A DNA stretch of 6,325 bases, taken from contig DAIDHU010000413.1 in assembly GCA_027451915.1 (NCBI GenBank), positions 1 through 6,325 of the forward strand, written 5' to 3'. This document shows positions 1 to 6,325 of the stretch, piece after piece (the stretch's first letter is position 1; every line of letters starts with the position of its first letter). Source of the stretch: Thiomonas sp. (GTDB taxonomy: Bacteria > Pseudomonadota > Gammaproteobacteria > Burkholderiales > Burkholderiaceae_C). Made by a program: the position numbers and the translations under genes. The notes beneath the pieces were generated by a model. It worked only from the letters and a program-made list of their open reading frames with translations. It made no database searches and was not told the origin of the DNA.

Positions 1-207
1 ATCGGGCAGCGGGTCGGGGGGGATGATGCGGTGGCTTTCCCGACGCAGGTCGACCTCGCCGGGCCTGCGCACGACGATGCGGGCGTACAGCTGCAGCATG
101 GCATGCTGCTGGGCCACGCTCCAGAAGTCGTCGCAGCTGCAGCGGATCTCCACCGGGGGACCGGGGTCGCGCAGGGTGCGCAGCGGGAAGTGCAGGTGAT
201 CGGGCAT
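1..207 (-). CDS. Hypothetical protein, N-terminal 69 residues, cut by left window edge
   Basis: I do not recognise this protein. The frame is open from an ATG at 205-207 to base 1 (69 codons, no stop), so the C-terminus lies outside the window. The start is well bounded: an in-frame TAG lies at 232-234 (minus) and no other start codon falls between. Coding status is supported by codon use: only about 6 of 69 codons end in A or T, as in the neighbouring genes. The product begins MPDHLHFPLRTLRD, has two cysteines in an RCSCDD stretch near residues 22-27, and continues with many charged residues (VVRRPGEVDLRRESHR). I see no signal peptide and no membrane segment. There is no clear Shine-Dalgarno sequence. 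It is read in the same direction as galU, 128 nt downstream, and could belong to the same transcript or be a separate unit. Function is unknown, and a non-coding open frame in GC-rich DNA remains possible. Confidence 0.55.
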   Translation of the reverse strand, partial: MPDHLHFPLRTLRDPGPPVEIRCSCDDFWSVAQQHAMLQLYARIVVRRPGEVDLRRESHRIIPPDPLPD

Positions 208-309
208 GGCGGGCCGGGCGTTGCCGCCAGACTAGGCCCGTCGTGCATCTCCGTGCTGGCGTGGGGATGCAAGCCCTGAATAGCCCGATCCGCCGTGGGG
301 ATCGGCGCA

Positions 310-328
310 GGCGGGCGGGATGCCCGCC
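310..328 (-). terminator. GC-rich hairpin just downstream of galU, possible terminator without a U-tract
   Basis: A perfect 7-bp stem (GGCGGGC at 310-316 pairs with GCCCGCC at 322-328, 5-nt loop) begins 7 nt after the galU stop. A second 6-bp stem (CCGATC at 285-290 with GATCGG at 300-305, 9-nt loop) follows directly. The position is right for ending the valS-galU transcript or stabilising its 3' end. No run of T follows on the minus strand, so this is not a classical intrinsic terminator. Rho-dependent termination or simple 3'-end protection would be equally consistent. Confidence 0.35.
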
Positions 329-335
329 GGGGAGC

Positions 336-1211
336 TCAGGGCAGCTGCAGGCCCTTGAGGTAGGCGGCCAGCGCCTCGCCGGTTTCGGGGTGGGCCAGGC
401 CGAGTTGCACGGTGGCCTCGAGGTATCCCTGCTTGCTGCCGCAGTCGTAGCGGCGGCCGCTGTAGCGGTAGGCGTAGACGGCTTCCTCGGCCAGCAGCGC
501 GGCGATGCCGTCGGTAAGCTGGATTTCCGAGCCGGCGCCGGGAGCGACGTTGCGCAGGTGGTGGAACACCCGCGGGCTGAGCACGTAGCGCCCCACCACG
601 CCCTGGGTGCTCGGCGCGGTCTCGGGAGAGGGCTTCTCGACGATGGCGTCCAGCGAGGTCAGGCCGGGCAGGATCTCCTGGCCGCGCACGATGCCGTAGC
701 GCCGCGTGTGCTCGCGCGGCACTTCCTCGGTGGCGATCACGCTGCGGCCGTGGCGGGCGTGGATGTCCACCATCTGCGCCATCACCGGGGGCTGGCCCAC
801 CAGCAGGTCGTCGGCCAGCAGCACGGCGAAGGGCTCGTCGCCCACCAGGCGCTCGGCGCAAAGCACCGCGGCGCCCAGGCCGTTGGCCACGGGCTGGCGC
901 ACGAACACGCATTGCACGTCGGCCGGCTTGACGCTGCGCACCAGGTCGAGCAGGGCGTGCTTGTTGGCCGCCGCCAGCTCGTTCTCCAGCTCGTAGGCGG
1001 TGTCGAAATGGTCCTCGATGGCGCGCTTGTGGCGCCCGGTGACGAAGATCATTTCCGTGATTCCGGCCGCGTAGGCTTCCTCCACCGCGTACTGGATCAG
1101 GGGCTTGTCCACCACCGGCATCATCTCCTTGGGGGTGGCCTTGGTGGCGGGCAGGAAACGGGTTCCGAGACCGGCGACGGGAAACACGGCTTTGGTGATG
1201 GCTTGGGGCAT
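336..1211 (-). CDS. galU: UTP--glucose-1-phosphate uridylyltransferase (UDP-glucose pyrophosphorylase)
   Basis: GalU is a cytoplasmic enzyme that makes UDP-glucose and pyrophosphate from UTP and glucose-1-phosphate. UDP-glucose feeds LPS and exopolysaccharide synthesis, galactose metabolism and glycosylation. The protein has 291 residues, close to the family's usual ~290-300, so it looks complete. Visible motifs: the nucleotide-binding signature GLGTRFLPATKATPKEM (residues 14-30) followed by DKPLIQYAVEE; RQPVANGLGAAVLCAE (105-120); the metal-binding LADD stretch (D134); VEKP (E192, K193) for sugar-phosphate binding; GAGSEIQLTDGI (225-236); and DCGSKQGY (256-263). The ATG at 1211 is chosen because the conserved KAVFPVAG begins at residue 7; the frame happens to be open further upstream inside valS. 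No good Shine-Dalgarno precedes it. It lies 26 nt after the valS stop on the same strand, so translation from a shared valS transcript is likely. One oddity: the motif usually reads GLGHAV, and here the His is Ala (residue 114). Confidence 0.96.
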   Translation of the reverse strand: MPQAITKAVFPVAGLGTRFLPATKATPKEMMPVVDKPLIQYAVEEAYAAGITEMIFVTGRHKRAIEDHFDTAYELENELAAANKHALLDLVRSVKPADVQCVFVRQPVANGLGAAVLCAERLVGDEPFAVLLADDLLVGQPPVMAQMVDIHARHGRSVIATEEVPREHTRRYGIVRGQEILPGLTSLDAIVEKPSPETAPSTQGVVGRYVLSPRVFHHLRNVAPGAGSEIQLTDGIAALLAEEAVYAYRYSGRRYDCGSKQGYLEATVQLGLAHPETGEALAAYLKGLQLP

Positions 1212-1237
1212 GGGGACTGAGCCTGGAGTTTGGGGTT

Positions 1238-4063
1238 TCAGGATCCGCCGAGGCGGGCGAGTTGCTCGAGCACCTTGTCCCGCGTGGCGCCGAACTCGGC
1301 CACGCGACGCTGCTCCTGTTCCACCACGGCGGCGGGCGCGCGCTCGACGAAGGAGGCATTGCCGAGCTTGGCCCGCGCCTTGGCGATCTCGGCCTCGAGG
1401 CGCTGGGCCTCGCGTTGCAGGCGCTCGCGCTCGGCGGCGCGGTCGACTTCGATGAACAGCGCCAGGCTGGCCTCGCCGACCACCGCGGTGGGCGCGGCCT
1501 GCACGGCCGCAGCCCACTCCTCGCGGGTGGCGAACACGCGCAGCTCGGAAACCCGCGCCAGGGCCTGCAGCGCCGGCGCGTGGCGCAGCAGCAGCGCCGT
1601 GTCCCCGCAGGCCAGCAGGGGCAGGCGCTGGGCGGGCGATACGCCGAGTTCGCCGCGCAGGTTGCGGCAGGCGTCGACGAACTGCTTGAAGCCGGCGATC
1701 TCGGCCTCGGAGTCCGGGTCGAGCTTGGAGAGCTGGGCCTCGGGGTAGGGCGCCAGGCTGAGCGTGGCGCCGCCGCGCCCGGCCAGCGGCGCGACCTTGT
1801 GCCACAGCTCCTCGGTGATGAAGGGGAGGATGGGGTGGGCCAGGCGCAGCACGGTCTCGAGCACGCGCAGCAGGGTGCGCCGCGCGCCGCGCTGCTGCGC
1901 CGGGCCTGCCTGCGCGATCTGCACCTTGGCGATCTCCAGGTACCAGTCGCAGTACTCGCTCCACACGAACTGGTAGATGGCCTGCGCGGCGAAGTCGAGC
2001 CGGTAGTCGGACAGGCCTTGCGCGACTTCCTGCTCGGTGCGCTGCAGCAGCGAGACGATCCAGCGGTCGGCTGCGCTGAAGTCGAGGTAGCCCTCGGGGC
2101 CGCAGTCCTTCGAGCAATCGCCCATGCCGCGTTCGTGCTCGTCGAGGCCTTCGACCTGCATCAGCACGAAGCGCGTGGCGTTCCAAAGCTTGTTGCAGAA
2201 GTTGCGGTAGCCCTCGCAGCGCTTGGAGTCGAAGTTGATGTTGCGCCCCAGCGTGGCCAGCGAGGCGAAGGTCAGGCGCAGCGCATCGGCGCCGAAGGCC
2301 GGGATGCCCTCGGGGAACTCCTTCTCGGTGGCCTTGCGCACCTGCGGCGCCAGCTCAGGCCGGCGCAGCCCGGAGGTGCGCTTTTCCAGCAGGGGCTGCA
2401 GGGCCACGCCGTCGATCAGGTCCACCGGGTCGAGCACATTGCCCTCGGATTTGCTCATCTTCTTGCCGTGGGCGTCGAGCACCAGGCCGTGTATGTACAC
2501 GTCGCGGAACGGCACCCTGCCGGTGAAATGGGTGGTCATCATGATCATGCGGGCCACCCAGAAAAAGATGATGTCGTAGCCGGTGACCAGCACCGACGAC
2601 GGCAGGAACAGCTCCAGCTCGCGCGTGGCGTCGGGCCAACCCAGGGTGGAGAAGGGCACCAGCGCGGAGGAGTACCAGGTGTCGAGCACGTCCTCGTCCC
2701 GGCGCAGGGGCCCGTGGTAACCGGCGGCCCGGGCCTTGGCCTGGGCCTCGGCCTCGTCGCGGGCGACGAACAGCTCGCCGCCTTCGCCCCACCATGCGGG
2801 GATCTGGTGCCCCCACCAGAGCTGGCGGGAGATGCACCAGTCCTGGATGTTGCGCATCCACTGCTCGTAGGTGTTGACCCAGTTCTCGGGAACGAAGCGC
2901 ACCTGGCCGCTGCGCACGGCCTCCAGCGCCTTGTCGGCCAGGCTGCGGCCGTCGGGGCCGGCCTTGGTGGTGGCCACGAACCACTGGTCGGTGAGCATGG
3001 GCTCGACCACCTGGCCGGTGCGGGTGCAGCGCGGGATCATGGATTGGTGCTTTTTCACGTCCACCAGCGCGCCGTCGGCCTGCAGTTGCGCGACCACGCG
3101 CTTGCGCGCCTCGAAGCGGTCCAGGCCGCGCCAGGGCTCGGGCACCTGGTCGTTCATGCGCGCGTCCAGGCCCATGACCGAGATCATCGGCAGCGCGTGG
3201 CGCTGGCCCACCTGATAGTCGTTGAAGTCGTGCGCGGGGGTGACCTTCACCACCCCGGTGCCGAATTCGCGGTCCACCGCGGCGTCGGCGATCACCGGGA
3301 TGAGCCGGCCGCTCAGCGGCAGGCGCACGCGCCGGCCGACCAGCGCGGCGTAGCGCGGGTCCTCGGGGTGCACCATGACCGCGGTGTCGCCGAACAGGGT
3401 CTCGGGGCGGGTGGTGGCCACCACCACCGAGCCGCTGCCGTCCTCCAGCTCGTAGCGCAGGTGCCACAGCGAGCCGTCCTCGGGCGCGCTCTCCACCTCG
3501 AGGTCGCTGACGGCGCTTCGCAGCACCGGGTCCCAGTTGACCAGGCGCTTGCCTCGGTAGATCAGGCCCTGTTCGTACAGGCGCACGAAGGTGTCCATGA
3601 CCACGCGCGAGAGCTTGTCGTCCATGGTGAAGTATTCGTACTTCCACGACAGCGAGTCGCCCATGCGGCGCATCTGGCGCGCGATGGTGCTGCCGGAATG
3701 GCGCTTCCATTCCCAGATGCGGTCGACGAAGGCCTGGCGGCCCATGTCGTGGCGGCTCAGGCCGGCCGCCTGCAGCTGGCGCTCGACCACGATCTGCGTG
3801 GCAATGCCCGCGTGGTCGGTGCCGGGCACCCACAGGCTGTTGTGGCCGCGCATGCGGTGCCAGCGCGTGAGCGTGTCCATCACCGTGTGGTTGAAGGCAT
3901 GGCCCATGTGCAGCGTGCCCGTGACGTTGGGCGGGGGAAGCTGGATGGAGAACGACGCGCGGCTTGCGTCCAGCGTGGGATCGAAGCAGCCGAGCTGTTC
4001 CCAGCGTGCGCTCCAGCGGGCTTCGATGTCGGCGGGCTCGAAAGACTTGGCGAGGTCGGTCAT
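1238..4063 (-). CDS. valS: Valine--tRNA ligase (class I aminoacyl-tRNA synthetase)
   Basis: ValRS attaches valine to tRNA-Val and hydrolyses mischarged Thr-tRNA-Val. The protein has 941 residues, full length for the bacterial family. Domains in order: Rossmann catalytic core with PPPNVTGTLHMGHAF (43-57; HMGH 52-55 is the HIGH signature) and GTDHAGIATQ (81-90); the CP1 editing domain with ATTRPET (216-222) and GTGVVKVTPAHDFND (268-282), where R219, K273, T275, D279 and D282 match the known editing-site residues; NIQDWCISRQLWWGHQIP (405-422); KMSKS at 535-539; an alpha-helical anticodon-binding domain at about 660-810 including SEYCDWYLE; and a C-terminal tRNA-binding coiled coil (about 870-941, rich in E, R, Q and A). 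All catalytic signatures are intact. The start MTDLAKSFEPADIEARW is family-typical. There is no Shine-Dalgarno sequence before it, and the inferred ~59-nt leader is C-rich. It is the first gene of a likely valS-galU unit, divergent from uvrD. Confidence 0.98.
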   Translation of the reverse strand: MTDLAKSFEPADIEARWSARWEQLGCFDPTLDASRASFSIQLPPPNVTGTLHMGHAFNHTVMDTLTRWHRMRGHNSLWVPGTDHAGIATQIVVERQLQAAGLSRHDMGRQAFVDRIWEWKRHSGSTIARQMRRMGDSLSWKYEYFTMDDKLSRVVMDTFVRLYEQGLIYRGKRLVNWDPVLRSAVSDLEVESAPEDGSLWHLRYELEDGSGSVVVATTRPETLFGDTAVMVHPEDPRYAALVGRRVRLPLSGRLIPVIADAAVDREFGTGVVKVTPAHDFNDYQVGQRHALPMISVMGLDARMNDQVPEPWRGLDRFEARKRVVAQLQADGALVDVKKHQSMIPRCTRTGQVVEPMLTDQWFVATTKAGPDGRSLADKALEAVRSGQVRFVPENWVNTYEQWMRNIQDWCISRQLWWGHQIPAWWGEGGELFVARDEAEAQAKARAAGYHGPLRRDEDVLDTWYSSALVPFSTLGWPDATRELELFLPSSVLVTGYDIIFFWVARMIMMTTHFTGRVPFRDVYIHGLVLDAHGKKMSKSEGNVLDPVDLIDGVALQPLLEKRTSGLRRPELAPQVRKATEKEFPEGIPAFGADALRLTFASLATLGRNINFDSKRCEGYRNFCNKLWNATRFVLMQVEGLDEHERGMGDCSKDCGPEGYLDFSAADRWIVSLLQRTEQEVAQGLSDYRLDFAAQAIYQFVWSEYCDWYLEIAKVQIAQAGPAQQRGARRTLLRVLETVLRLAHPILPFITEELWHKVAPLAGRGGATLSLAPYPEAQLSKLDPDSEAEIAGFKQFVDACRNLRGELGVSPAQRLPLLACGDTALLLRHAPALQALARVSELRVFATREEWAAAVQAAPTAVVGEASLALFIEVDRAAERERLQREAQRLEAEIAKARAKLGNASFVERAPAAVVEQEQRRVAEFGATRDKVLEQLARLGGS

Positions 4064-4098
4064 GGGCGGGACGGGTGACGGCGGGCTCGCGCCGCCGC

Positions 4099-4115
4099 GG
4101 GCGGGCGCGGGCGGG
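4099..4115 (+). other. Canonical G-quadruplex motif in the valS/uvrD intergenic region
   Basis: The plus strand reads GGGCGGGCGCGGGCGGG, which is four G3 tracts with loops of 1, 3 and 1 nt. This fits the strict intramolecular G4 pattern with short, stabilising loops. It lies 36 bp upstream of the valS start codon, inside the inferred valS leader. There the G-rich strand is the template, so the valS RNA would be C-rich. It also lies about 65-82 bp upstream of the uvrD start. The motif is read directly from the sequence. Folding and any effect on transcription are inference, and such motifs also arise by chance in DNA this GC-rich. Confidence 0.5.
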
Positions 4116-4128
4116 CCAAAAGCTCAGG

Positions 4129-4134
4129 ATTGTA
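4129..4134 (-). promoter_or_regulatory. Putative sigma-70 -10 element for valS(-galU)
   Basis: The minus strand reads TACAAT, one mismatch from TATAAT, in one of the few AT-rich spots of a strongly GC-rich gap. A start site about 7 nt further on, near 4122, would leave a leader of roughly 59 nt before the valS ATG. No recognisable -35 hexamer sits 16-18 bp upstream: at 17 bp the sequence is GCCCGC. It is the mirror copy of the uvrD -10 (8-bp arms ATTGTAGG at 4129-4136 and CCTACAAT at 4167-4174). Confidence 0.45.
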
Positions 4135-4168
4135 GGCGGGCGGCCTCTGCCGCGGGCGCGGCGCCTCC

Positions 4169-4174
4169 TACAAT
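4169..4174 (+). promoter_or_regulatory. Putative sigma-70 -10 element for uvrD, implying a leaderless mRNA
   Basis: TACAAT ends 6 nt before the uvrD ATG at 4181. A normal distance from -10 to the start site would place transcription initiation at or within a base or two of that ATG, so the mRNA would have essentially no leader. This agrees with the absence of any Shine-Dalgarno sequence. The -35 is weak: CTGCCG at 4147-4152 with a 16-bp spacer matches TTGACA at 3 of 6 positions. I see no LexA box (CTGT-N8-ACAG) in the gap, unlike E. coli uvrD, so SOS control from this interval is not indicated. Confidence 0.5.
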
Positions 4175-4180
4175 GCGGGC

Positions 4181-6325
4181 ATGTCCGACCTGCTCGCACG
4201 GCTCAACCCCGAACAGCTCGCCGCGGTCACGCTTCCCGCCGACAGCGCCTTGGTGCTGGCCGGTGCCGGAAGCGGCAAGACGCGTGTGCTGACCACCCGC
4301 ATCGCCTGGCTGATCTCCACCGGCCAGGCCTCGCCCGCCTCGGTGCTGGCGGTCACCTTCACCAACAAGGCCGCCAAGGAAATGCTGGCGCGCCTGTCGG
4401 CCATGCTGCCCATTGCGCTGCGCGGCATGTGCATCGGCACCTTTCACGGGCTGTGCAACCGATTCCTGCGCGCCCACTGGCGCAGCGCGGGCTTGCCGCA
4501 GAGTTTCCAGATCCTGGACACGCAGGATCAGCTGTCCTCGCTCAAGCGCCTGCTCAAGGCGATGAACGTGGATGACCAGCGCGCCCCGCCGAAACAGGTG
4601 CAGTGGTTCATCAACGGCTGCAAGGAGCGCGGCATGCGCGCGCGCGACTGCGATTCCCACGATGCGCACAGCCGGCTGTTCGCGGAGATCTACGCGGCCT
4701 ACGAGGCGCAGTGCGAACGCGAGGGCGTGGTGGATTTCGCGGAACTGCTGTTGCGCAGCTACGAGGTGCTGCGCGATCACCCCGAGGTGCGGGCGCACTA
4801 TCGCCAGCGTTTTCAACACATCCTGGTCGACGAGTTCCAGGACACCAACCGCCTGCAGTACCAGTGGCTCAAGCTGCTCTCCGGCCCCGGCGAGTCGCAG
4901 CCCGCGGCGGTGCTGGCGGTGGGGGACGACGACCAGAGCATCTACGCCTTCCGCGGCGCCCATGTGGGCAACATGGACGACTTCCAGCGCGATTTCCACG
5001 TGCGCCACCTGATCAAGCTGGAGCGCAATTACCGCTCCCACGGCTACATCCTGGAGGCGGCCAACGAGTTGATCGCCCACAACACCCGCCGCCTGGGCAA
5101 GGTGCTGCGCACCGAGGCGGGCGCGGGTGAACCGGTGCGTGTGATCGAGCATCCCACCGACCAGCAGGAAGCCCTGTGGCTGGTCGAGGAGATCCGCCTG
5201 CTGCTGCGCGAGGGTTTCGCGCGCGAGCAGATCGCGCTGCTGTACCGTTCCAATGCGCAGTCGCGGGTGATCGAGGGGGCCTTGTTCAATGCCGGGATCC
5301 CCTACCGCGTGTATGGCGGCTTGCGCTTTTTCGAGCGCGCGGAAATCAAGCACGCGCTGGCTTACCTGCGCCTGCTGCACAGCCTGCACGACGATACCTC
5401 GCTGCTGCGCGTGGCCAATTTCCCGCCGCGCGGCATCGGCGCGCGCACGCTGGAGCAGCTGGCGGACGCGGCCGCGGCTCGCGGCGTGCCGCTGGCCGAG
5501 GCCATGGGCCAGGTGGCCGGGCGCGCGGGTGCCAGCCTGCAGGCCTTCGCCGCGTTGATCGAGCGCATGCGCGTCGAATGCGAGCAGGCCAGCCTGCCGG
5601 AGACGGTGCGCCAGGTGCTGGAGCACAGCGGCCTGCTGGATCACTATCGCGCCGAGCGCGACGGCCAGGATCGGGTGGAGAACCTGGAGGAGCTGGTCAA
5701 CGCGGCCGCGGCCTTCGTCACCCAGGAGGGCTTCGGGCTGGACGCTCGCGCGCTGCTGGAGCAGCCGCTGGGCACGCAGGCGCTGGCCGAGCAGGGCATC
5801 GACCCGGCCACCGGGGAGACCCTGTCGCCGCTGGCGGCCTTCCTGTCGCATGCCTCGCTGGAGGCGGGGGACAATCAGGCCCAGGCGGGCCAGGACGCGG
5901 TGCAGATGATGACCGTGCACGCGGCCAAGGGCCTGGAGTTCGACGCCGTGTTCATCACCGGCCTGGAAGAGGGGCTGTTCCCGCACGAGAACGCCCTCAA
6001 CGAGGCCGACGGCGTCGAGGAGGAGCGGCGCCTGATGTACGTGGCCATCACGCGGGCGCGCAAGCGCCTGTACCTCAGCCACGCGCAGACCCGCATCCTG
6101 CACGGGCAGACGCGCTACAAGCTGCGCAGCCGGTTCCTGGACGAATTGCCGCAGGAATCCATCAAATGGCTGAGCGCACGCCAGGGCGGTTTCGGCGCCT
6201 CGGGCATGCTGGGCCAGGCGGTGCGCGGCGGCCTGCAGAACTGGAGCTCGGGCGGCGCCTATTCGGCTGCTGCGCCGACCCCGTCCGCCCCGCCCACGGC
6301 CACGGCCGCCGAGCCCGGCGCGCTG
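4181..6325 (+). CDS. uvrD: DNA helicase II, UvrD (SF1A 3'-5' helicase), C-terminus beyond the window
   Basis: UvrD is an ATP-driven 3'-5' DNA translocase and helicase. It removes the incised oligonucleotide in nucleotide-excision repair, unwinds nicked DNA in mismatch repair and strips RecA filaments. All SF1A motifs are present: Walker A AGAGSGKT (27-34, K33); Ia VTFTNKAAKEM (58-68); GTFHGL (86-91); II LVDEFQDTN (215-223, D217/E218); III VGDDDQSIYAFRG (247-259, Q252); IV LERNYRS (280-286, R285); V MMTVHAAKGLEFD (576-588); VI EEERRLMYVAITRAR (613-627, R625). UvrD rather than Rep is indicated by QILDTQDQLSSLKRLLKAMN (110-129), VDFAELLLRSYE and RVYGGLRFFER, all close to E. coli UvrD. Domain 2B spans about 378-550 and has an extra segment near 513-548 compared with E. 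coli. After SRFLDELP (650-657) comes a Gly/Ala/Pro-rich tail that the window cuts at codon 715, with no stop. The family's C-terminal Tudor-like domain is therefore not visible. The ATG is fixed by an in-frame TAG at 4133-4135. Confidence 0.97.
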   Translation, partial: MSDLLARLNPEQLAAVTLPADSALVLAGAGSGKTRVLTTRIAWLISTGQASPASVLAVTFTNKAAKEMLARLSAMLPIALRGMCIGTFHGLCNRFLRAHWRSAGLPQSFQILDTQDQLSSLKRLLKAMNVDDQRAPPKQVQWFINGCKERGMRARDCDSHDAHSRLFAEIYAAYEAQCEREGVVDFAELLLRSYEVLRDHPEVRAHYRQRFQHILVDEFQDTNRLQYQWLKLLSGPGESQPAAVLAVGDDDQSIYAFRGAHVGNMDDFQRDFHVRHLIKLERNYRSHGYILEAANELIAHNTRRLGKVLRTEAGAGEPVRVIEHPTDQQEALWLVEEIRLLLREGFAREQIALLYRSNAQSRVIEGALFNAGIPYRVYGGLRFFERAEIKHALAYLRLLHSLHDDTSLLRVANFPPRGIGARTLEQLADAAAARGVPLAEAMGQVAGRAGASLQAFAALIERMRVECEQASLPETVRQVLEHSGLLDHYRAERDGQDRVENLEELVNAAAAFVTQEGFGLDARALLEQPLGTQALAEQGIDPATGETLSPLAAFLSHASLEAGDNQAQAGQDAVQMMTVHAAKGLEFDAVFITGLEEGLFPHENALNEADGVEEERRLMYVAITRARKRLYLSHAQTRILHGQTRYKLRSRFLDELPQESIKWLSARQGGFGASGMLGQAVRGGLQNWSSGGAYSAAAPTPSAPPTATAAEPGAL

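Larger units (their letters stand above)
4129..4174. repeat. Inverted repeat formed by the two divergent -10 regions
   Basis: ATTGTAGG at 4129-4136 is the exact reverse complement of CCTACAAT at 4167-4174, separated by 30 bp. A smaller 5-bp hairpin (GCGGC 4140-4144 with GCCGC 4149-4153, loop CTCT) lies between them but is not centred on the same axis. The simplest reading is two copies of the same promoter core facing opposite ways. A dimeric regulator site is possible but unsupported. Confidence 0.45.

Noticed and set aside
229..272. Possible promoter on the minus strand for the left-edge gene (TTGCAT at 267-272, TAGTCT at 229-234).
   Set aside because: The hexamers are not correctly spaced (32 bp apart), and TAGTCT is a poor -10. 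No stronger candidate is visible, so I do not call a promoter.
31..279. An 82-codon plus-strand frame at the left end.
   Set aside because: It overlaps the minus-strand frame at 1-207, which has the better GC3 bias and bounded start. The plus-strand product shows no recognisable feature.
1212..2186. In-frame extension of galU upstream into valS, suggesting a longer N-terminus or a fusion.
   Set aside because: The extra sequence is Arg/Ala/Pro-rich and matches a shifted reading of valS. Known GalU proteins begin a few residues before KAVFPVAG, exactly as with the ATG at 1211.
1262..4078. A 938-codon open frame on the plus strand, antisense to almost all of valS.
   Set aside because: It is a mirror of the valS codons. 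With nearly every third base G or C, the antisense frames rarely meet a stop, and the product is a low-complexity G/A/H/Q/V-rich chain with no domains. ValRS on the other strand is certain.
4064..4180. Searched the divergent gap for a LexA box, a T-box or other valS attenuator, and a small RNA.
   Set aside because: There is no CTGT-N8-ACAG palindrome, no T-box features and no hairpin followed by a U-tract. The inferred valS leader (about 59 nt) is too short and low in complexity for a riboswitch.
4124..6103. A 659-codon open frame on the minus strand, antisense to uvrD.
   Set aside because: Same GC artefact: the translation is biased to H, Q, L, A and R without motifs, while the plus strand carries every UvrD helicase motif.

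Overview
This 6.3-kb window is very GC-rich (by eye about two-thirds G+C or more, with over 90% G/C at third codon positions where I counted). It carries ordinary chromosomal housekeeping genes. The protein signatures fit a betaproteobacterium, probably Burkholderiales. UvrD has the long 2B-domain segment ending in an 'ATGETLSPLAAFLSHA'-type motif, and ValRS carries the proteobacterial 'EKEFPEGIPAFGADALR' stretch. This placement rests on recalled family features, not on a search.

Layout, left to right. (1) Positions 1-207, minus strand: the 5' part of an unrecognised gene that runs off the left edge. (2) Positions 208-335: a non-coding gap with two GC-rich hairpins just downstream of galU. 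(3) Positions 336-1211, minus: galU, complete. (4) Positions 1238-4063, minus: valS, complete, 26 nt upstream of galU and probably co-transcribed with it. (5) Positions 4064-4180: a 117-bp divergent intergenic region. It holds two back-to-back TACAAT -10 elements, one for each direction, and a canonical G-quadruplex motif. (6) Positions 4181-6325, plus: uvrD, 715 codons visible and cut by the right edge in its Ala/Pro-rich C-terminal tail.

The three identified genes work in separate processes. ValRS charges tRNA-Val, GalU makes UDP-glucose for envelope and exopolysaccharide synthesis, and UvrD is the helicase of nucleotide-excision and mismatch repair. Their link here is positional: valS-galU form one transcription unit and uvrD is transcribed away from it, from promoters that overlap.

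I found no mobile element, CRISPR array, RNA gene or defence-type cassette, and no evidence of an undescribed system. The points most worth a second look are the compact divergent promoter, with a predicted leaderless uvrD mRNA, and the G4 motif between valS and uvrD. A substitution at a normally conserved GalU position and the unidentified left-edge gene are smaller points.
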